Of a stretch of DNA of 64,000 nucleotides, positions 16,366-24,566 are shown in pieces. Numbering within the stretch: the stretch's first letter is position 1; every line of letters starts with the position of its first letter. The notes below the pieces were generated by a model that was not told the DNA's origin, made no database searches, and saw nothing but the letters and a program-made list of their open reading frames with translations. The DNA lies in assembly GCA_040878035.1 (NCBI GenBank), contig JBBDMX010000008.1:1-64000 (forward strand), in the 5' to 3' direction. The stretch is from JBBDMX01 sp040878035. Its GTDB lineage: Bacteria > Planctomycetota > Phycisphaerae > Phycisphaerales > Phycisphaeraceae. Both the position numbers and the translations under genes were made by a program.

Positions 16366-18963
16366 CTAGTCCGCCAGGGTCGTCACCGGCGGGTTGCGGC
16401 GGTGCTGGCGCAAGGCGCGCCACAGGTCGCGCAGCTTCGCCGGCTGGTGGCCGCGCCGGCGATTGAGGGCGCCGATGCGGAACAGGAGCGCCCACTGCCG
16501 GTACAGCGTGCGATAGGCCGACAGCAGCGAGTGATTGGGGTCGTAGAGGCTCGTCGCCTCGGAGGTGATGCCGTTGAGTTCGATGATCGCCAGGTCCAGG
16601 CCCTGTTGAAAGCGTGCCGGGTCGCTGTAGCGCACGTCGAAGCGGCCAAAGTGAAAGTCCGGATCGTGCCGGGCGATGGCGTCGATGGCCGCCTCCAGTT
16701 CGGGCGTGACCAGGTGCATGCCATCGCGGAAGAGCGTGCCCTGGCAGTGATTGCCCGCCATGGCCAGGCGCAGCGTTTGGCCCGCGGCCGGCACGCGCTC
16801 GGCCTGATCGCCCAGCCGCGCCAGGAACGTGCCTGCCTGCATGCGGTAACGCGGATGACGCCAGATCAGCTCTTCGATCGTGTGCCGGCCGTCGCCGGAT
16901 AACAGCGGGAAGTGCTTGTCAGTGACGGCGAAGATGCGCCCGCGCGTTTCGCCGGGGATGCGGTAGTAGAAGATGCCCGCTTCGTATGGGCCGGGGTGAA
17001 ACTGCTGCGCCAGCACCGGTTCGGCGTGCGCGGCGAAATAAGCCTGGGCGTCGGCGGGGGACTGCACCAGGCGTACGCCCGCGCCGCGCTCGCCCACATC
17101 CGGCTTGAGCACGATCGGATAGTCCAGACCCTGCTCGAGCATATGCTGCCGCAAGGCATCGAACCGCACCGCCGGCTCGCCACCCTCGATGCGGCAGGCA
17201 AACAGCACGTGCTCGGCGGGCAGCCGCGCGAGAATATCCAGCTTCGACTCGCCCACAAATCCGCCCAGCGGGATCGCGGGATTGGCGGCGGAGATCACCG
17301 CCAGGCTGCGATAGCGCACCGCCAGCAGCGCGATCCACGGCAGCACCGGCACGTAGAAGAGCCCCATCGGCCAAAACTCCCAGCGCCACAAGCGCGACAC
17401 CTTGGCGCGCAGGCGCGCCCTGCCGATGGCGGTCAGCGACTGCTCGACGACGCGCACCAGCAGGTAGCCCACCACGATCGCCGCCAGCAGACCGATCCAT
17501 CCGCCGCCCAGGAACTTTTCAAACGGCCTGACGAAGGACTCACCGAGCCAGGCGACCAGCAGCACGACGATCGGCGTCCACGACAGGGCGGCGATGAAGG
17601 ACCAGAAGACGAAGCGCCAGGGCTTGCGCCCGAGCATGCCCGAGCTGATATAGAACGCCAGGCGCGTGCCGGGCATGAACCGGCTGGCGATGATGGCCTT
17701 GCCGGCATGGCGATCAAACCAGTGGCCCATGCGCTGGAGGCGCGCCTCGGGCAGCCGCCGCGCCAGCCAGCGCCAGCGCAGCAGCCGTCGGCCGAAAATA
17801 CGACCCATCGACCACAGGCACAGGTCCCCGAAATAGATGCCGCAGAAGCAGCCGAAGATGCCCACGAACCAATCGATCCGGCCGGCACGCAGCAGCATTC
17901 CGGTGGTGATGCAGGTCAAGTCCTCGGACACCAGGGTGCCCGCGGCGAGCAGACCCATGGTGGTCCACGGCCCGGCCACGTGCTTGGGCGGCAAGGATTC
18001 GAGCCACGGTTTGCCCGGCGGCACAAAGCCGATGTAGCGCACCAAGCCGTCGGCCTCGTGCAACGGATGGGCAAGGAACGGCAGCACCGCATCGGCGATC
18101 CGCTGCGCGCCCGCCTCGCCAAAGAGCATGAAATGGCTGGCGTCGTACACCACCAGCCGGCTCCGCGGCGACAGGCGATGATGCTCGAACGCCACCCACA
18201 GCGGCACCAGCGGATCATCCCGGCCATGCAGGATCAGGAGCGGCTTATCGAGCCGCTCGATCATGCTGCGCAACGGGCGCTGGTCGGTGTCCCAGAAATT
18301 GCGCATGAATGCGTGGCGCCGCGATCGCGGCCCCAGCAGGCCAAAGTGCGGCAGCGCTTCGGGCGCGACGACCAGCAGGCCGTAGCCCAGCGCGTACTTG
18401 AAGTGCTCAAAGCCATAGCTGCCGCTGCCCTCGCCTTCCTGGATGCCGATGCCGCCGTAGAAAGTGAGCGAGTCGATGCGCTGGGGCGCCAGTTCGGCCA
18501 TGTGCAGGGCGACTCCGCTGCCCATGGAGAAGCCCATGACGTGGGCGCGCTGGATGTGCAACTCGTCCATCAGCGCCAGCACGTAGCGTGCGTGGGCGGC
18601 GATGCCGTAGTCGGGAACCCAGTGCGAGGAGTCGCCAAAGCCCGGCAGGTCCAGTGCGATGACGCGGTAGCGTGAGGCCAGTAGGGGGATAAGCCGGTCG
18701 AAGTTGCCGGCCGAGCCCGGACTGCCGTGGAGGAGAATGACGACGTCGTGGTCGCCGCCGGTGTCGGAATAGACGAGGCGCACCGGCGCTGCTGATGGCG
18801 ACGCGCCATGGTCGAGTTGCGCGGCGACCTCGATCATGCGCTCATCCGCGGCCGGCGACGGCGCGGCCGACGGCAGCGACTGCACCAGTGCCGACAGCAG
18901 CACCAGGACCAGGTAGGTCTTCCACGACCAGAACCGCTTGAAGATCGATTTGAATCGGCTCAT
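16366..18963 (-). CDS. Three-module fusion: alpha/beta hydrolase, VTT/DedA membrane domain, ATP-grasp
   Basis: Protein of 865 residues. After an N-terminal helix (17-33), residues 60-300 form an alpha/beta hydrolase with nucleophile Ser146 (GFSMGSG), acid around Asp249-250 (HGRDDPL) and His277 (ASHFM). Residues 330-510 form a VTT/DedA-type membrane domain with SRFMPGTRLAFY near 426; DedA proteins handle lipid carriers and phospholipids. One more helix lies near 540. Residues 605-800 resemble an ATP-grasp ligase: YPIVLKPDVGERGAGVR binds nucleotide and AIIELNGITSEAT carries the metal ligands. The ATG overlaps the NRDE stop codon (ATGA), so the genes are translationally coupled. A lipid or lipid-linked substrate is likely but unproven. 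Confidence 0.82.
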   Translation of the reverse strand: MSRFKSIFKRFWSWKTYLVLVLLSALVQSLPSAAPSPAADERMIEVAAQLDHGASPSAAPVRLVYSDTGGDHDVVILLHGSPGSAGNFDRLIPLLASRYRVIALDLPGFGDSSHWVPDYGIAAHARYVLALMDELHIQRAHVMGFSMGSGVALHMAELAPQRIDSLTFYGGIGIQEGEGSGSYGFEHFKYALGYGLLVVAPEALPHFGLLGPRSRRHAFMRNFWDTDQRPLRSMIERLDKPLLILHGRDDPLVPLWVAFEHHRLSPRSRLVVYDASHFMLFGEAGAQRIADAVLPFLAHPLHEADGLVRYIGFVPPGKPWLESLPPKHVAGPWTTMGLLAAGTLVSEDLTCITTGMLLRAGRIDWFVGIFGCFCGIYFGDLCLWSMGRIFGRRLLRWRWLARRLPEARLQRMGHWFDRHAGKAIIASRFMPGTRLAFYISSGMLGRKPWRFVFWSFIAALSWTPIVVLLVAWLGESFVRPFEKFLGGGWIGLLAAIVVGYLLVRVVEQSLTAIGRARLRAKVSRLWRWEFWPMGLFYVPVLPWIALLAVRYRSLAVISAANPAIPLGGFVGESKLDILARLPAEHVLFACRIEGGEPAVRFDALRQHMLEQGLDYPIVLKPDVGERGAGVRLVQSPADAQAYFAAHAEPVLAQQFHPGPYEAGIFYYRIPGETRGRIFAVTDKHFPLLSGDGRHTIEELIWRHPRYRMQAGTFLARLGDQAERVPAAGQTLRLAMAGNHCQGTLFRDGMHLVTPELEAAIDAIARHDPDFHFGRFDVRYSDPARFQQGLDLAIIELNGITSEATSLYDPNHSLLSAYRTLYRQWALLFRIGALNRRRGHQPAKLRDLWRALRQHRRNPPVTTLAD

Positions 18964-19823
18964 GCACGCCTGCGTAACGGCAGCTCCACCACGACCCCCG
19001 GCCCGGTATCGCCGGGGTCGGCATGGTAGCTCATCGTCACCCGATCATGCGTGAGCTCGACCGCCGCCCGGCTCACCGTGCGGGCATCGGGCCGGTCCAT
19101 GTTCACGCTCAAGTGCGGGCGATCGGGCCAGCGGTGGCGGTGATACGCGTCCTGGGCGGCGGCGTCTTGCGGATGCGGCACGACCATTGCCTCGAACAGT
19201 TCACGCCGCGGGCCCTCCACCAGATGATCGCCCAGCCCCGACGAGGCAAACACGCGCGGCTCATCGGCCGACCACGGACCATCGACCCGCAGCGACGAAC
19301 CATCGCTGACCACCTGATGCACACGCCGCCGATCGACGATCACCAGGCGAAAGGGCGGATACAACGCCGGATCAATCCGCCCCGCCGTGGCCGCCGCCGC
19401 CTCGGCATCACCGGCGTCGATCAGCGAAGGAATGATCCCGCCGCGGGTCTGTAGCCGCTCGCGGCTTTGCGCACCCGTGGGCACTGCGGGAGGCGCCGGT
19501 TCATCATGCGCCTGCGCGAAGCCGCAAGCGGCCCAGAGTCCGGGGCACTGAACACTGGACAACCCCACAGTCCCCAGAAGATTGACATTCAGCAGCCCCA
19601 GAATCACCCCTGCATCGTTGACCGCCAGCCACGTGCCCGCCGAATCCGGATCGACGGGCATGATCACGCGGCGACCGCCGATGTCGCGAATCACCGGAGG
19701 CAGCGCCACGCCGCGCGTGCGCAACTCGTCGCGATTGAAAGCCAAGCGCAGGGCGCCGACGTTCCCCGCACCGCCCGCACCGCTCGGAACGCGCCGCCAT
19801 GGAATTACGCTTACCGTGCACAC
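18960..19823 (-). CDS. NRDE/TANGO2 family protein with a palindrome inserted in frame
   Basis: Protein of 287 residues with the family's N-terminal Cys (MCTVSV), the NRDE motif (AFNRDEL) and GTWLAVNDAGVILGLLN. TANGO2-type proteins are related to Ntn hydrolases and have been linked to heme handling; the bacterial role is uncertain. Residues 98-123 or so (CGFAQAHDEPAPPAVPTGAQ...) are encoded by a family A palindrome at 19454-19532. The insertion lies between LNVNLLGTVG and TRGGIIPSLIDAG, where the family normally runs SRG-I-P. The 5' end overlaps the DinB-superfamily gene by 13 bases and the 3' end overlaps the fusion gene. Confidence 0.83.
   Translation of the reverse strand: MCTVSVIPWRRVPSGAGGAGNVGALRLAFNRDELRTRGVALPPVIRDIGGRRVIMPVDPDSAGTWLAVNDAGVILGLLNVNLLGTVGLSSVQCPGLWAACGFAQAHDEPAPPAVPTGAQSRERLQTRGGIIPSLIDAGDAEAAAATAGRIDPALYPPFRLVIVDRRRVHQVVSDGSSLRVDGPWSADEPRVFASSGLGDHLVEGPRRELFEAMVVPHPQDAAAQDAYHRHRWPDRPHLSVNMDRPDARTVSRAAVELTHDRVTMSYHADPGDTGPGVVVELPLRRRA
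19454..19532. repeat. 79-bp palindrome, family A copy 3, inside the NRDE gene
   Basis: Arms at 19454-19472 (GCCGCTCGCGGCTTTGCGC) and 19514-19532 pair with two mismatches; the right arm is identical to those at 4562 and 8898. The insertion keeps the NRDE reading frame open on the minus strand. Confidence 0.85.
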
Positions 19824-20389
19824 GGCGATTGCTTCAGGTAGGCCAGCGTCGAAGGCGCATAGCCGAAGGTGGCCGGCGTCAGGCCGCCGAGGCTGCGCAC
19901 CATGGCGCCGATGATGGCGTTGTGATGAATCGTGTGACTGAGCACGAAGGCGGCCTCGCGGCCCAGGCTCGACATCAGCTCCAGCGGCGGCTGATCGCTG
20001 CCCATCATGACGGTGACGCGCACGGGCATGGCCAGGTCGGCGGTCGCCATGGCCGCCACGGCCGCGCGCAAGAGCGCGATTTCCGCCAGCGCCGCCTGCC
20101 GGTCGTGCTCGACCGCGGTGTCGCGTTGCCGCTTCTCATAATCGATCCGCCCCATTGCGCCGGCACTGGCCCAGGCGCGCAGATGATCGAGGCTGTGCCG
20201 CACGTGCCCGCCCACGCTGCCGGTCATCGGCGCCACCGGCCGGCAAACGTACTGCGCGTGATCCAACCCGCGCAACACCACCGCCAGCTCATCCAGAAGG
20301 CTCAACAGCGGCACGATGGTCGCGGCGGCAGGGCCGTCGGGCGGTGTCGATACAGATGCTGATGAATGTGCACGTGCTGGATCGGTCAT
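19811..20389 (-). CDS. DinB-superfamily putative metal-dependent protein
   Basis: Protein of 192 residues, mostly helical. Metal-ligand histidines of the DinB/YfiT four-helix fold are visible: GGHVRHSLDHL near residue 60 and LSHTIHHNAIIGAM near 145. Superfamily members include metal-dependent thiol transferases such as mycothiol or bacillithiol enzymes. The name is unrelated to DNA polymerase IV. It is first in an operon with the NRDE and hydrolase-VTT-ATP-grasp genes. An inverted repeat (CCCCTGCGGTT and AACCGCAGCAGGGG) lies just upstream. Substrate unknown. Confidence 0.75.
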   Translation of the reverse strand: MTDPARAHSSASVSTPPDGPAAATIVPLLSLLDELAVVLRGLDHAQYVCRPVAPMTGSVGGHVRHSLDHLRAWASAGAMGRIDYEKRQRDTAVEHDRQAALAEIALLRAAVAAMATADLAMPVRVTVMMGSDQPPLELMSSLGREAAFVLSHTIHHNAIIGAMVRSLGGLTPATFGYAPSTLAYLKQSPCAR

Positions 20390-20817
20390 GACACCCCCTG
20401 CGGTTGAAGGTCGGCGAAGTGCACGCCGGGTGACATCATGGTAACCGCAGCAGGGGAATCTAGCGACGGCGCAGGACCAGGGTCCAGGGCAAGCACATGT
20501 AGCCCTTTGGAGTGCGGCGGCAACGACGCCGCTTTGGTTTGTTGCGAGCCAAGACGACTTCGCCGCAAGCTAGAGCGGTGTCAAGGCCACCGCAATCCAA
20601 AATGGCGGCCCGTCGCCGACACCAAGCTACATGCGTTTGCTCTGTTCGCGCGGACTCCGGCTTTAGCATTTTCCCAAGGCGCGGGTATGATTACCCCCAT
20701 CGGCTTATCGCTTGTTCGCCATCGGCTCACTTGTTGCTCATAATCGTCGCGTAGGCTCGCGCACGCGGGTTTGCATTCGGGCTTTCGGGATTGGCGGAAG
20801 TTCGGGGTTGACAACTG
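20390..20817. other. Intergenic region between divergent genes
   Basis: This 428-base gap separates the DinB-superfamily operon from the acyltransferase gene. It holds a hairpin at about 20396-20456 and the family B palindrome at 20505-20602. The rest shows no convincing reading frame or RNA gene. Promoters for both directions must lie here, but I cannot place them. Confidence 0.6.
20505..20602. repeat. About 98-bp imperfect palindrome, family B copy 3
   Basis: It begins CTTTGGAGTGCGGCGGC, contains GACGCCGCTTTGG, and ends in GGCCACCGCAATCCAAAA. Size and ends match the copies at 1765 and 10641. Confidence 0.8.
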
Positions 20818-22641
20818 ATGGCCATACCTGGGCGTCCTAACCCATTTCGGCTCGAACCCGTGCGGGGCGGTGGGGCGATGCGTTCCTTGACGGCGGCGAT
20901 GGGCGCGGCGGTGCTGGGCCGAATGCTCGAATTCCCCGCCATGGGGAAAATCTACGACGGCGCCGCCGGCAGCGCCAACGCCGTCGAATTCATCGACCGC
21001 GTGTTTGACCTGTTGGGCGTGAGCTACCACGTGCCGGCGGACAAACTGGCGAACGTGCCGACCACCGGCCCGCTCATCGTCGTGGCCAACCATCCCTTTG
21101 GCGCCCTCGAGGGCCTGGTCCTCCCGCGCGCGTTGCTCACCGTCCGCCCCGACGTGCGCGTCATGGCCAACTTCATGCTCTCGCGCATCCCCGAGCTGCG
21201 CGAGCTGATGATCTTCGTCGATCCCTTCGGCAAGCCCGAGTCGGCCCGCGCCAACCTGGCGGGCATGCGCGAGAGCCTGGCCCACCTGCGCCAGGGCGGC
21301 GTGCTGATCGTCTTCCCCGCCGGCACCGTCTCGCACCTGCACGTGCGGCGGCGCTGCATCACCGACCCGCCCTGGAGCCCGATCGTCGCCCGCCTCATCC
21401 GCCGGGCCCAGGCACCCGTGCTGCCGGTCTACTTTGAGGGCCGCAACGGCACGCTCTTCCAACTCGCCGGACTGGTCCACCCGCGCCTGCGCACGCTCAT
21501 GCTGCCCCATGAACTGATGAAGCGCCAGCACACCACCATCAGCATGCGCATGGGCCGGCCCGTCCCGGCCGCACGCCTGGCGCAGATCGAACTTGATGAC
21601 GACCTGATCGCCTATTTGCGTCTGCGCACTTACGTGCTGGCGGGCGCCACGGCGCCCAGGCGCTCGCTGCACGACTGGCTTTCGCGCGGGGCGCTGCGCC
21701 ATCCCCGGCAGGAGACCATCGTGGCGGCGCAGGATCCGCAGGCGCTGGCCGCGGAGATCGCCGCGCTGCCGCCCTCGTCGCTGATGCACGACGCAGGCGA
21801 GATGGCGGTGTATATCGCCCCCGCCCCGCAAATACCCGCCGTGCTCCAGGAACTGGGCCGCCTGCGCGAGACCACCTTCCGCCAGGTCGGCGAAGGCACC
21901 GGCCGGGCCACCGACCTGGACCGCTTCGATGCGCACTACCTGCACCTGTTCATCTGGCATCGCGACCGGCACGAGCTCGTCGGCGCCTACCGTGTCGGCC
22001 AGACCGATCTGCTCCTGCCGCGCTTCGGGCTCGCCGGCCTGTACACGCACTCGCTCTTCCGCTTTAAGCCCCAGCTCATCGCGCAGATCGCCCCCGCGCT
22101 GGAACTGGGCCGGTCCTTCGTGCGCGGCGAGTACCAGAAATCCTTCGCGCCGCTCATGCTGCTATGGAAAGGCCTGGGCCGGTTCGTCGTCGCCCATCCG
22201 CGCTATCGCTACCTCTTTGGCCCGGTGAGCATCAACGACCGGTACAAGGATCTGTCGCAGTGGATGATGCTGGCGTTTCTGAAAACGCATCGCTACCTGC
22301 CGCACCTGGCGTCGCTGGTTCGGCCCAAGCATCCGCCGCTGCTGCGCCCGCCGCGCGACTGGGACCTGGCCGCCAACAGCCGCGTCGTCACCGACATCGA
22401 CGACGTCTCGAGCCTCATCGCCGACATCGAAGACCAGCAGACCGGCGTGCCCATCCTGGTCAAGCAATACCTCCGCGTGGGCGCGCAGATGCTGGCGTTC
22501 AACGTGGACCCGGGCTTTGGCCACACGCTTGACGGCCTGGTGCTGGTGGACCTGACGCAGACCGATCGCACCGTGCTCAAGCACTACTTCACGCGCCAAG
22601 GCCGCGACGCGTTCCTGGCGCACCACGGGGTGAGTGCGTGA
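20818..22641 (+). CDS. OlsF-like bifunctional acyltransferase (PlsC plus GNAT)
   Basis: Protein of 607 residues. The N-terminal half is a lysophospholipid acyltransferase domain with NHPFGALEG near residue 90 and FPAGTVS near 165. The C-terminal half is an OlsB-like N-acyltransferase with GAYRVGQTDLLL, ELGRSFVRGEY and LFGPVSIND. This order and size match OlsF, which makes ornithine lipids from an amino acid and two acyl chains at the inner membrane. A Glu sits where the PlsC motif normally has Asp (H-x5-E here). The substrate amino acid is not predictable. The start at 20818 is taken as given; 20878 is an alternative. Confidence 0.82.
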   Translation: MAIPGRPNPFRLEPVRGGGAMRSLTAAMGAAVLGRMLEFPAMGKIYDGAAGSANAVEFIDRVFDLLGVSYHVPADKLANVPTTGPLIVVANHPFGALEGLVLPRALLTVRPDVRVMANFMLSRIPELRELMIFVDPFGKPESARANLAGMRESLAHLRQGGVLIVFPAGTVSHLHVRRRCITDPPWSPIVARLIRRAQAPVLPVYFEGRNGTLFQLAGLVHPRLRTLMLPHELMKRQHTTISMRMGRPVPAARLAQIELDDDLIAYLRLRTYVLAGATAPRRSLHDWLSRGALRHPRQETIVAAQDPQALAAEIAALPPSSLMHDAGEMAVYIAPAPQIPAVLQELGRLRETTFRQVGEGTGRATDLDRFDAHYLHLFIWHRDRHELVGAYRVGQTDLLLPRFGLAGLYTHSLFRFKPQLIAQIAPALELGRSFVRGEYQKSFAPLMLLWKGLGRFVVAHPRYRYLFGPVSINDRYKDLSQWMMLAFLKTHRYLPHLASLVRPKHPPLLRPPRDWDLAANSRVVTDIDDVSSLIADIEDQQTGVPILVKQYLRVGAQMLAFNVDPGFGHTLDGLVLVDLTQTDRTVLKHYFTRQGRDAFLAHHGVSA

Positions 22642-22701
22642 GCCATGCCCTGAGGCATGCCCAGCGGCATGCCCGATCTGTCGGGCATGTATACTTCACG
22701 C

Positions 22702-24102
22702 ATGGATCGCCCCAACATCCTGCTGATCATGTCCGACGAACACGACCCGGCAGTCACCGGCTGCTACGGCGATCGCCTGGTGCATACGCCGCATCTGGAT
22801 GGCCTGGCCGCCGAGGGCGTCACCTTCGACGCCTGCTGTACCAACTCGCCGCTGTGCGTGCCGGCCCGGCTGAGCTTCACCGCCGGCCAATACATCAGCC
22901 GCGTCAGCGCCTGGAATAACGGCTGCCGCCTGCCCGCGCCGGAGTATCCCTCGCTGCCGCGCGTGCTCGCCGCCGCCGGCTACGATCCGGTGCTCATCGG
23001 CAAGCAGCATTACACCGCCGGCTGGGACTACGGCTTCCGCGTGGTGGGCCCGCAGAACCACATCGATCGCGTGCCCAAGTCCGATGGCCGCGGCGGCCGC
23101 CGGGCGCCCGACGATCAGAACGTCCACGAAAAGTCCTGGGCCGCGCGCTCGGCACAATTTCAAGTCGGCGACCATTCCGAAGTGCTGGATCACGACCGCG
23201 TGGTCACTGGCCACAGCGCCGACTTCCTGCGTCGCCGGCGGCGCCAGGAGGGGCCGTTTTTCCTCTTTGCCGGCTACATCGCCCCGCATTTTCCGTTGAC
23301 CGTGCCCGAAGCCTTTGCCGCGCCCTATCGCGGGCAGGCGCCGCGGGCGGATGTGACCCAGGCGAAGCTGGCGACGCTGCCGCTCAACTATCAGCACCTG
23401 CGCCGCGGCTTTGGCAATGTTCATGCCGACCGCCAGGTGGAGCAAATCGGCCGCGACCTCTACTGGGGCCTGACACACTGGTTTGACGACCAGGTGGGCC
23501 AAGTGCTCGACGCGCTGAAGCAGTCGGACGTGGCGGACAACACCATCGTGATCTACACCGCCGACCACGGCGAGAACAAGGGCGACCACGGCTTGTGGTG
23601 GAAGAACTGCATGTACGAGCATGCGGCGCGGGTGCCGTTGATCGTGCACTGGCCCAAGCGCTGGAGCGGCGGTCAGCGCCGCGGCGGGGCGTGCTCCCTG
23701 GTGGACGTGGTGCAGACCGTCGCCGACCTAGCCGGCGGACGCACGCCCGAGGACTGGGACGGCGACTCCCTCACGCCGCTGCTGGACCGCGCCGACCACG
23801 CCTGGAAAGACCTGGCGGTCAGCGAATACTACGGCCACAACATCGCCTCCGGTTTTGCCATGCTGCGGCAAGGCGCGTGGAAATACGTCTACCACACGAC
23901 CATGGGACCTGGCTTCGGCCCGCAGCGCGAGCTCTACGACCTGACGGCCGACGCCGGCGAATGGACCAACCTGGCCGCCGCGCCGCAGCAGGCGGGGAGG
24001 GTGGCGCAGATGCACCAGTCACTGGTGAACGAGTTGGGCGCCGACCCGGAGGAAACGGAACTGCGCTGCCGGCATGAGCTGGCACGCGGGTACGAGGATT
24101 GA
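22702..24102 (+). CDS. Sulfatase (alkaline phosphatase superfamily)
   Basis: Protein of 466 residues starting at MDRPNILLIMSDEHD; an in-frame ATG at 22657 adds a short leader from a small repeat and is unlikely. The formylglycine site Cys52-Val-Pro-Ala-Arg (SPLCVPARLSFTAG) is intact. Metal ligands are visible in SDEHDP and TADHGENKGDHGLWWKN. No signal peptide is seen, so it may be cytoplasmic. It hydrolyses a sulfate ester, possibly from a polysaccharide. No anaerobic maturase or formylglycine-generating enzyme is nearby. Confidence 0.9.
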   Translation: MDRPNILLIMSDEHDPAVTGCYGDRLVHTPHLDGLAAEGVTFDACCTNSPLCVPARLSFTAGQYISRVSAWNNGCRLPAPEYPSLPRVLAAAGYDPVLIGKQHYTAGWDYGFRVVGPQNHIDRVPKSDGRGGRRAPDDQNVHEKSWAARSAQFQVGDHSEVLDHDRVVTGHSADFLRRRRRQEGPFFLFAGYIAPHFPLTVPEAFAAPYRGQAPRADVTQAKLATLPLNYQHLRRGFGNVHADRQVEQIGRDLYWGLTHWFDDQVGQVLDALKQSDVADNTIVIYTADHGENKGDHGLWWKNCMYEHAARVPLIVHWPKRWSGGQRRGGACSLVDVVQTVADLAGGRTPEDWDGDSLTPLLDRADHAWKDLAVSEYYGHNIASGFAMLRQGAWKYVYHTTMGPGFGPQRELYDLTADAGEWTNLAAAPQQAGRVAQMHQSLVNELGADPEETELRCRHELARGYED

Positions 24103-24130
24103 TGATCCGTTGCCGTAGAACCGGCTGATC

Positions 24131-24415
24131 TCAGGCATGGCTGCTCGCCCCGGTCAGACCCGGAAAGATGTCCCGGGCTTGCTTGCCCGTCAGCTCCAGG
24201 TAGACGGCGTCGGCACAAATCTCCACATCCTCGGACCACGCCAGCGAGCCGTGGTCGGTCGCGCGGACCTGCTCGAAGCGTCCGGGTTGATCCCATAATT
24301 GGAACACTCCTCGTCCCGCCAGGTGCGACAGGTCGATATCGCCCTCCACGCCATCGCTAAAGCGAACGTGGAGGCGAAAGCCGGACTTAGGCTGGACTGA
24401 GGTGACACGAATCAT
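24131..24415 (-). CDS. DUF2442 domain protein
   Basis: Protein of 94 residues starting at MIRVTSVQPKSGF. The pattern FRLHVRFSDGVEGDIDLSHL, RGVFQLWDQPGRF and LAWSEDVEICADAVYLELTG fits DUF2442. These small proteins often accompany DUF4160 proteins in possible toxin-antitoxin pairs, but no DUF4160 frame is adjacent. It converges on the sulfatase gene. Confidence 0.78.
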   Translation of the reverse strand: MIRVTSVQPKSGFRLHVRFSDGVEGDIDLSHLAGRGVFQLWDQPGRFEQVRATDHGSLAWSEDVEICADAVYLELTGKQARDIFPGLTGASSHA

Positions 24416-24458
24416 CACCAGCAGTGTATCCCGACGAGCGACAAGGCGCAAAGCTCAG

Positions 24459-24536
24459 TCAGTCGAAGAAGATCATTATCGAGAGGATATACGCAAAGCC
24501 GGCAAGGGCCAGGACCGTCATCGCGATTTGCAGCAT
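24459..24536 (-). CDS. Possible 25-residue membrane peptide
   Basis: The minus-strand frame reads MLQIAMTVLALAGFAYILSI followed by MIFFD and a stop: one strongly hydrophobic helix. AAGGAG lies 16 bases upstream, farther than ideal; a nearer ATG (24547) would give only nine residues. It lies between the UroD-like gene and DUF2442, both on the same strand. Speculative. Confidence 0.3.
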   Translation of the reverse strand: MLQIAMTVLALAGFAYILSIMIFFD

Positions 24537-24566
24537 ACGCCGGCCATGTCGGCTCCTTCTGTATGC

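Noticed and set aside
24131..24415. DUF2442 as half of a toxin-antitoxin pair
   Set aside because: No DUF4160-like partner frame is adjacent on either side.
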